Source: a virus. From it: DNA of 64,000 nt. Location: positions 42,331 through 106,330 of the IMG/VR virus record IMGVR_UViG_3300024999_000055. One strand, given 5' to 3'. Below the pieces are notes generated by a model. That model ran no database searches. It saw only the letters and a program-made list of their open reading frames with translations, and was not told the origin of the DNA. Positions 59,783 to 64,000 of the stretch are shown piece by piece (position 1 is the first letter of the stretch; each line of letters begins with the position of its first letter). The position numbers were made by a program, and so were the translations under genes.

Positions 59783-60115
59783 TTATTCCTCCCATTTCAA
59801 TTTCTGTCCACATTCACAAACCTTCAAATTATACCAATGTTTATAATATCCATCACCTAAATGTTCACTTAATTCTTTATCACATAACGAACATAAAGCA
59901 GGAGTCCAAGATTTAATTTTAGGACTTGTTGGTATTTGCTTGTTTAAAGATTTTACCGCTAATTCACACGCTTTAACTAAATGCTTTCTAGGTCTAAAAT
60001 CACCATTTGACTTCCCTAAATTTATTTGTTTTTGAATTAATTCTATTGCCTGTTCATATGTCATATTACTAATTTCTTCATCAGAACTTTTCCAATTAAT
60101 TTGTGTTTCTTTCAT
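59783..60115 (-). CDS. Hypothetical protein with C-terminal zinc ribbon, 110 aa
   Basis: N-terminal helices (MTYEQAIELIQKQINLGKSN), then CSLCDKELSEH ... KVCECGQKLKWEE, a Cys4 site with H. GGAGG before the ATG. Not recognised. Confidence 0.62.
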   Translation of the reverse strand: MKETQINWKSSDEEISNMTYEQAIELIQKQINLGKSNGDFRPRKHLVKACELAVKSLNKQIPTSPKIKSWTPALCSLCDKELSEHLGDGYYKHWYNLKVCECGQKLKWEE

Positions 60116-60157
60116 GATTTTATTCCTCCTTAAAGTTATGTTAAAATAATGTTCTTA

Positions 60158-60355
60158 TTAAAACTGTCCTTCAATATATTCCTTTGCCCATTCTATTGCC
60201 TCTATAACTTGTTCTTTTGTCAAATTAAACTCCTCACAAATTTCACTGATAGTCATTTCTCCTGCTAAATAACCAAGTATATTATATACTGTGATTCTTC
60301 TTCCATCAATTCTAGACGAACCTCCACATGTATCTTTAGTTATAACTATTGACAT
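60158..60355 (-). CDS. DUF433 domain protein (antitoxin-like), 65 aa
   Basis: VITKDTCGGSSRIDGRRITVYNILGYLAGEMT-type sequence is the DUF433 fold: CGG..RI.G.RITVY...L followed by the helix-turn-helix EICEEFNLTKEQVIEAIEWA. DUF433 proteins often pair with PIN-like toxins, but none is next to it. It could act as a DNA-binding regulator. AGGAG-supported. Confidence 0.8.
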   Translation of the reverse strand: MSIVITKDTCGGSSRIDGRRITVYNILGYLAGEMTISEICEEFNLTKEQVIEAIEWAKEYIEGQF

Positions 60356-60369
60356 ATTTATAATCCTCC

Positions 60370-60555
60370 TTAATACCCATATCCATTCCCAAATTGAATT
60401 CTCTCAAGAATATGATATGCTTCATTTTCAGAAACACCATGAACTATTATAATTTCTTTAATAGCACAATCTCCACATATTTTACAATTTCCACTTTGAA
60501 ATAATTCCCATTCTTGTTTTATAATTTTATCGCAACATTCGCATTTATTTTTCAT
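60370..60555 (-). CDS. Zinc-binding miniprotein, 61 aa
   Basis: CECCDKIIKQEWELFQSGNCKICGDC: three CxxC-type pairs in the first half, then a helical tail (VSENEAYHILERIQFG). AGGAG before the ATG. Function unknown. Confidence 0.62.
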   Translation of the reverse strand: MKNKCECCDKIIKQEWELFQSGNCKICGDCAIKEIIIVHGVSENEAYHILERIQFGNGYGY

Positions 60556-60558
60556 AAA

Positions 60559-60924
60559 TTAATCTCCTTTCTTTTTCCTATACCTTTCCATTCTCATATC
60601 CAAACATCTTCTACAATAACTCCTATCTTCTTCTGCTTTCTCTCCACATTGAACACATAAACCTAATATTCGTCTTTCAGCATTTCTTATCCTTGCTTTA
60701 AATCTAGAATTCTTACAACATTCTGAACAGAACAACTTTTCACGATCTAATGGTTTACCACATTGAGAACATAATGAATTTTTAATTAGAATTGTTCTAT
60801 ATTCATTTTTCCATGTATTATATTGATTATTGCAAGATGTACAGTGAATTCCTTCTCTATCTATTTTACTGCCACAATAAATACACAGACCTTTTTGTTT
60901 TCTTGATTCTCTAAGTTTTTGCAT
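60559..60924 (-). CDS. Triple zinc-ribbon protein, 121 aa
   Basis: Three tandem ribbons with C-x2-C ... C-x2-C: CIYCGSK...CTSC, CSQCGKP...CSEC, CVQCGEK...CRRC, joined by Arg/Lys-rich linkers (RFKARIRNAERR). The basic linkers suggest RNA or DNA binding. No name known. Four nucleotides from the next gene downstream. Confidence 0.7.
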   Translation of the reverse strand: MQKLRESRKQKGLCIYCGSKIDREGIHCTSCNNQYNTWKNEYRTILIKNSLCSQCGKPLDREKLFCSECCKNSRFKARIRNAERRILGLCVQCGEKAEEDRSYCRRCLDMRMERYRKKKGD

Positions 60925-60968
60925 GATGATAATTTCCTTTAATTATTATTCCTGATCGATCGTCTAAT

Positions 60969-61163
60969 TTATTTAAATTTAGGCACTTCAAAATATTCAC
61001 TTTCAGACCAAAACCAAATACCAAAATCATCTTCAATTTTAATTTTATATCCTATAACTTTTTTATCACCATTAATACATTTTTCTAAAATAGGATATCT
61101 CCATTTTTCTTTAAATATTAATTCTTTATTCATATGCCAATTTTTAATACATAAACAATTCAT
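60969..61163 (-). CDS. Hypothetical protein, 64 aa
   Basis: MNCLCIKNWHMNKELIFKEK then YKIKIEDDFGIWFWSESEYF. GGAGG before the ATG. Two early Cys, rich in aromatic residues. Unknown. Confidence 0.58.
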   Translation of the reverse strand: MNCLCIKNWHMNKELIFKEKWRYPILEKCINGDKKVIGYKIKIEDDFGIWFWSESEYFEVPKFK

Positions 61164-61191
61164 AATATTATTCCTCCTTTAATCAATAAAT

Positions 61192-61341
61192 CTATTTCAT
61201 TTTTTGAAAATCATGTTTACCTAACAAATACGCATCTATTACTTTTTCTTGTATTTTATTAATTATTTCTATATTAGCTGTAATACCATTTGCTATTAAT
61301 ATATCATCAATTTCATTTACTATTTCTATAATTGTTTTCAT
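61192..61341 (-). CDS. Hypothetical helical protein, 49 aa
   Basis: MKTIIEIVNEIDDILIANGI then TANIEIINKIQEKVIDAY: two helices with strong heptads and a short end. GGAGC-type site. Similar in style to small host-takeover proteins, without evidence. Confidence 0.5.
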   Translation of the reverse strand: MKTIIEIVNEIDDILIANGITANIEIINKIQEKVIDAYLLGKHDFQKMK

Positions 61342-61373
61342 ATTTCCTGCTCCTTTATTAGAAAATATCAAAA

Positions 61374-61562
61374 TTACCTAAATAATTTAATAATAAAATT
61401 TATTATCTTTTCTTTAAAACTTTTTTCTTTTTCATAACCAGTACATTCTTTACATCCAATTTCCCAAGTTTCATTGCCATTATTAATAAAAGGTCTCCTC
61501 ATACTTCCAAAATGAATACATCCAAAACATTTTTCACAATTAGGTGGGTACATATTTTTCAT
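61374..61562 (-). CDS. Cys-containing miniprotein, 62 aa
   Basis: CEKCFGCIHFGSMRRPF then GCKECTGYEKEK: a Cys-rich zinc-like site and a C-terminal helix. Start ATG with AGGAGA. Unknown role. Confidence 0.6.
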   Translation of the reverse strand: MKNMYPPNCEKCFGCIHFGSMRRPFINNGNETWEIGCKECTGYEKEKSFKEKIINFIIKLFR

Positions 61563-61622
61563 AAATCAATTCTCCTTAATTTCCTGTGATTATATAGTTA
61601 AAATAATTCATATTTTATCTCC

Positions 61623-61910
61623 TTATTTAATTATTCCTTTATTAACCCATACTCTATATTGTTGTTGAGAAATTCCTAAAAATTCATAAATAGTTATATC
61701 ACCTAAATATTCGCTATCATGCCAACAATCAATAAAATCATCAATACTATCTGCAATAATTAATCCCTTTTTATATAATTCATAAAACTTTTCTCTAGGA
61801 ACAAATTCACTACGCTCATCTATATTACAGACAGAACATGGTTCAGTTAAATCACCTTCTTCGTTAGTAGGATTATTTTCAAACCAACAATTATGACATG
61901 CTTTTTGCAT
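61623..61910 (-). CDS. Cys-containing protein with helix-turn-helix-like end, 95 aa
   Basis: ATG 61910 chosen after GAGGA. CHNCWFENN ... CSVCNIDE gives one zinc site; the C-terminal segment ITIYEFLGISQQQYRVWVNKG is like a helix-turn-helix, so DNA binding is possible. No firm family. Confidence 0.58.
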   Translation of the reverse strand: MQKACHNCWFENNPTNEEGDLTEPCSVCNIDERSEFVPREKFYELYKKGLIIADSIDDFIDCWHDSEYLGDITIYEFLGISQQQYRVWVNKGIIK

Positions 61911-61933
61911 TATAATTCCTCCTCTCACATATT

Positions 61934-62281
61934 TTAAAATAAAGAATTTAAATCTTTACTCAATCTCTTATATATTATTTCCCTCAAGAATTTCTGATCC
62001 CAGTCCATAAATCCTACTGGATATTTTGTCAATTCAAAATATTTATTCATAGTTATTTCATGTTCTTCAAATACAAAACAAATTTCATCAATAGACAATT
62101 TACCTCTAGACACCAATACTCTTAATGCTTGAATAATATTACTTGTAGAAACTTTAATGATTATATCCCTATTATTTTGTTTAATCTTCTCTTGATATTG
62201 ATCTATTATAAATTGTGCATTATTAAGAAGATTAAAATCTGAGTATGAATTTCCTTTTTCACAATAAATTATTTTAAGCAT
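61934..62281 (-). CDS. Hypothetical protein, 115 aa
   Basis: ATG 62281 with AAGGAGGAG upstream. Alpha/beta (MLKIIYCEKGNSYSDFNLLN ... NRDIIIKVSTSNIIQALRVLV). Lies between the triple HTH and the Cys/HTH-like gene, an apparent regulatory cluster. Unknown. Confidence 0.62.
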   Translation of the reverse strand: MLKIIYCEKGNSYSDFNLLNNAQFIIDQYQEKIKQNNRDIIIKVSTSNIIQALRVLVSRGKLSIDEICFVFEEHEITMNKYFELTKYPVGFMDWDQKFLREIIYKRLSKDLNSLF

Positions 62282-62295
62282 AAAATATCTCCTCC

Positions 62296-62907
62296 TTATC
62301 TCCATAAATGTTTACAAACTTCATCATACAACTCAAAATCCACATTTCTTATACTACTAATATAACTTTTTATAGTTTTTACATCTAACTCAAATATTTC
62401 ACTTGTTGCTTTTAAAGTTAATTTATCATTAACAATAGTCTTGCAAAGATTCAATCTTTCTTTAACATTTTTCATTTTTCTTATTCCAGAACGTATTTTG
62501 ATAGATTTAAGTTTATTTAATTCTATCATTTCTAATACCATAACATATAATTCAGGGTCATTATATTTAACATAGTTATGGAATAAATAATATATAGAGC
62601 GATTACTAGAATCAAAATGTATTCCAGTTTGTTTCATTGTACTTCCACAAATAAAATATTCACAAATTTCTTCATAGATACTGTTTAAGTTTTTCAATAA
62701 ATGATTTTGATGTTTTTCTTTTCTATCTTTTAAACAATTTTGGACTTTTGTATGTAATTCGGAATCAATATTTTCAATCATTTGTGTATAATTAAAAACA
62801 GTTTTAAAATTGATCCCGAATATATCTGCTGTTTTTCTATAAGAAAGATTGTGTTCTACTATATGTTCACATACTTTAATGATTAGTTCTTTGTTTATAG
62901 GTTTCAT
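62296..62907 (-). CDS. Triple SpoIIID-like helix-turn-helix protein, 203 aa
   Basis: Three similar units, each with a short helix pair and then the pattern D-x-E-L-Y/H: LSYRKTADIFGINFKTVFNY ... IDSELH, STMKQTGIHFDSSNRSIYYL ... NDPELY, LTLKATSEIFELDVKTIKSY ... VDFELYDEV. This is the layout of SpoIIID-type transcription factors, but in tandem triplicate. Likely a DNA-binding regulator of host or phage genes. The third unit keeps the best consensus. Confidence 0.78.
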   Translation of the reverse strand: MKPINKELIIKVCEHIVEHNLSYRKTADIFGINFKTVFNYTQMIENIDSELHTKVQNCLKDRKEKHQNHLLKNLNSIYEEICEYFICGSTMKQTGIHFDSSNRSIYYLFHNYVKYNDPELYVMVLEMIELNKLKSIKIRSGIRKMKNVKERLNLCKTIVNDKLTLKATSEIFELDVKTIKSYISSIRNVDFELYDEVCKHLWR

Positions 62908-62916
62908 TATATTATA

Positions 62917-63156
62917 TCACCTAAACTTACTTTTTAAATTCAATATATACTCGCAATAACCTTTCATTTTCATAATATCAAAATTTAATTTATCATTTTT
63001 AATTCCTAAAAAATATTCACATGTCTTGCCATTTAGTCTACAATCACCTTTTTTGATTACTTCTTTTGGACATCTATAATCTAATGTTTCAATGTTACCC
63101 AAATTATCTCCTGAACAGATAATATATGCTTTGGATTCATTGTTTTTTGTGGTCAT
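62917..63156 (-). CDS. Cys-containing hypothetical protein, 79 aa
   Basis: ATG 63156 after AAGGAA; ATG 63165 overlaps the site. CSGDNLG, CPKE, CRLNGKTCEYFLG, CEYIL: five Cys, maybe one zinc site. Alpha/beta. Function unknown. Confidence 0.6.
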   Translation of the reverse strand: MTTKNNESKAYIICSGDNLGNIETLDYRCPKEVIKKGDCRLNGKTCEYFLGIKNDKLNFDIMKMKGYCEYILNLKSKFR

Positions 63157-63186
63157 TTGAATCATTCCTTATCATATATTTTCCCA

Positions 63187-63432
63187 CTATTCTACCACAC
63201 CATAATGCCTTTTCGCAATTTCAAATGTTATTTCATTCACTGTAAATAAACATGGCATATCCCAATATTGATTATTAATTTCTTTTGCATATTCATCTCT
63301 GATATTTCTAACCAATGCATCTAAAGGAAGTGTACATTTCCTATTATATTCCATAATTTCATCAAATGCTTGCTTAATTTCTTCCTCTGTTAAATTTTTA
63401 ATTCTCTGTGCAATTGAACTTAGTTTTCTCAT
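63187..63432 (-). CDS. Hypothetical helical protein, 81 aa
   Basis: AAGGAGG before the ATG. Helical: MRKLSSIAQRIKNLTEEEIK ... LDALVRNIRDEYAKEI. No cysteines, no family recognised. Confidence 0.64.
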   Translation of the reverse strand: MRKLSSIAQRIKNLTEEEIKQAFDEIMEYNRKCTLPLDALVRNIRDEYAKEINNQYWDMPCLFTVNEITFEIAKRHYGVVE

Positions 63433-63488
63433 TATTAAAGTCCTCCTTAATTTTTAATTATTATGATAATATCTATTCTACAAATGTT

Positions 63489-63641
63489 TTATTTATCCTT
63501 CTTATAATTGCCTTTCTTTTTATTTGTGCATCCCTCAAGATATTTACAATCTTTACAATTTAAATTATGTAATCTCGGAGGATTCATACAAACACCTTTT
63601 GGTGGGATTAAAAGTTCAGGTCTGTCATGTATACTACTCAT
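63489..63641 (-). CDS. Cys-containing miniprotein, 50 aa
   Basis: MSSIHDRPELLIPPKGVCMN then NCKDCKYLEGCTNKKKG: Cys4-like cluster and a Lys-rich end. A GTG 12 nt upstream could also be the start. Last gene before the 359-nt spacer. Confidence 0.55.
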   Translation of the reverse strand: MSSIHDRPELLIPPKGVCMNPPRLHNLNCKDCKYLEGCTNKKKGNYKKDK

Positions 63642-64000
63642 TAAATCATTCACATTTCCTTAATATTTATTTCATTTACTTTTACCTTACGCATATAATA
63701 ACACAATGTAAAAATAAATACAAGCATTATTTTAAGTTTTTTTTGCAAAAATATAACTCAGCACAAAAGAGTTATTTTATCATGATTTCCGATCCCGCAA
63801 ATCCTTATAAATCAAGGGTTTCTGAATATAGGAAAATAAGATTTCTAATGTTTTTATTGATTTTTACCATATATTTCTATATATTATCATATATTACCAT
63901 CAAAACTACAATATCTCTTATAATATTCCCAAAATATTAACTTAATGATATAATATTAATTAATATTCAGCAAATTCTTATAAATATCGACAAAAAACAA
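63642..64000. other. Gene-free spacer with ATCATGAT / AAATCCTTATAAATCAAGGGTTT element
   Basis: No convincing gene on either strand. ATCATGAT at 63779-63786, then 13 nt and AAATCC ... GGGTTT arms at 63799-63821; near-identical to the element at 36299. A weak promoter (TTGTAT, 17 nt, TATTAT on the minus strand near 63690-63720) may drive the 63641 gene. Nothing else seen. Confidence 0.5.

Noticed and set aside
63524-63940. Plus-strand open frame in the right-hand spacer
   Set aside because: AT-rich low-complexity product, no ribosome site, overlaps a minus-strand gene and repeat element.
1-64000. tRNA genes, CRISPR arrays, stop-codon reassignment
   Set aside because: No cloverleaf or repeat-spacer pattern was seen; TAA, TAG and TGA all end genes with normal spacing.

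Overview
This is an AT-rich, gene-dense stretch of a large phage (or phage-like element), with essentially all genes on the minus strand, so it is read from right to left. AGGAGG-type ribosome binding sites, sigma-A-type promoters (TTGACA, 17 bp, TATAAT) and an oxygen-sensitive class III ribonucleotide reductase point to an anaerobic Gram-positive (Clostridium-like) host; that host is an inference. No capsid, tail, portal or complete terminase gene is present, nor any tRNA or CRISPR array. The window is therefore an early, replication and accessory region of a larger genome.

Layout from right to left in transcription order. 49-64 kb is a field of small unrecognised genes, many encoding Cys-rich zinc-ribbon miniproteins, with a triple SpoIIID-like helix-turn-helix protein, a DUF433 protein, an HNH endonuclease, a lipoprotein and small membrane proteins. 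It also holds a conspicuous GC-richer structured RNA candidate (58965-59128). 44.6-48.8 kb is an apparent operon with its own promoter: a nicotinamidase-like hydrolase, a TerY-like vWA protein, a PP2C-like phosphatase and a protein kinase. 38-43 kb holds RtcB RNA ligase, a PAPS-reductase-like PP-loop enzyme and unknown genes. 18-35 kb is the replication core: NAD-dependent ligase, OB-fold-like protein, RecA-like ATPase, zinc protein, DnaB-like helicase, DnaG-like primase, RecJ, DnaE-type polymerase and a RecD2-like helicase with a 309-residue intein in its P-loop. Next comes a tnpB gene without tnpA. 1-16 kb is more small genes plus a nucleotide block (dUTPase, NrdD, NrdG and a previously hidden glutaredoxin), a Dam-type methylase and a P-loop ATPase.

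Three genome-wide patterns stand out. (1) Eight to nine genes have a good Shine-Dalgarno but no ATG/GTG/TTG at the right distance. An ATA, ATC, ATT or CTG codon sits there instead, and at least one gene (43544-43783) is invisible without allowing this. (2) Seven small genes are broken or fused by what looks like loss of one base in a homopolymer run, always in the same direction. This suggests base-calling errors in the source assembly, with programmed or real frameshifts as alternatives. (3) Intergenic gaps carry a recurring cassette: the palindrome ATCATGAT and long inverted repeats built on ACTACATATAGTAT or AAACC/GGGTTT, often next to a strong promoter.

How it fits together: the phage brings most of its own replisome and anaerobic dNTP synthesis. 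The nicotinamidase could feed NAD to its NAD-dependent ligase or counter NAD depletion, RtcB could repair cleaved RNA, and the kinase/phosphatase/vWA triad could reprogram host signalling. These last roles are inference from families and neighbourhood.
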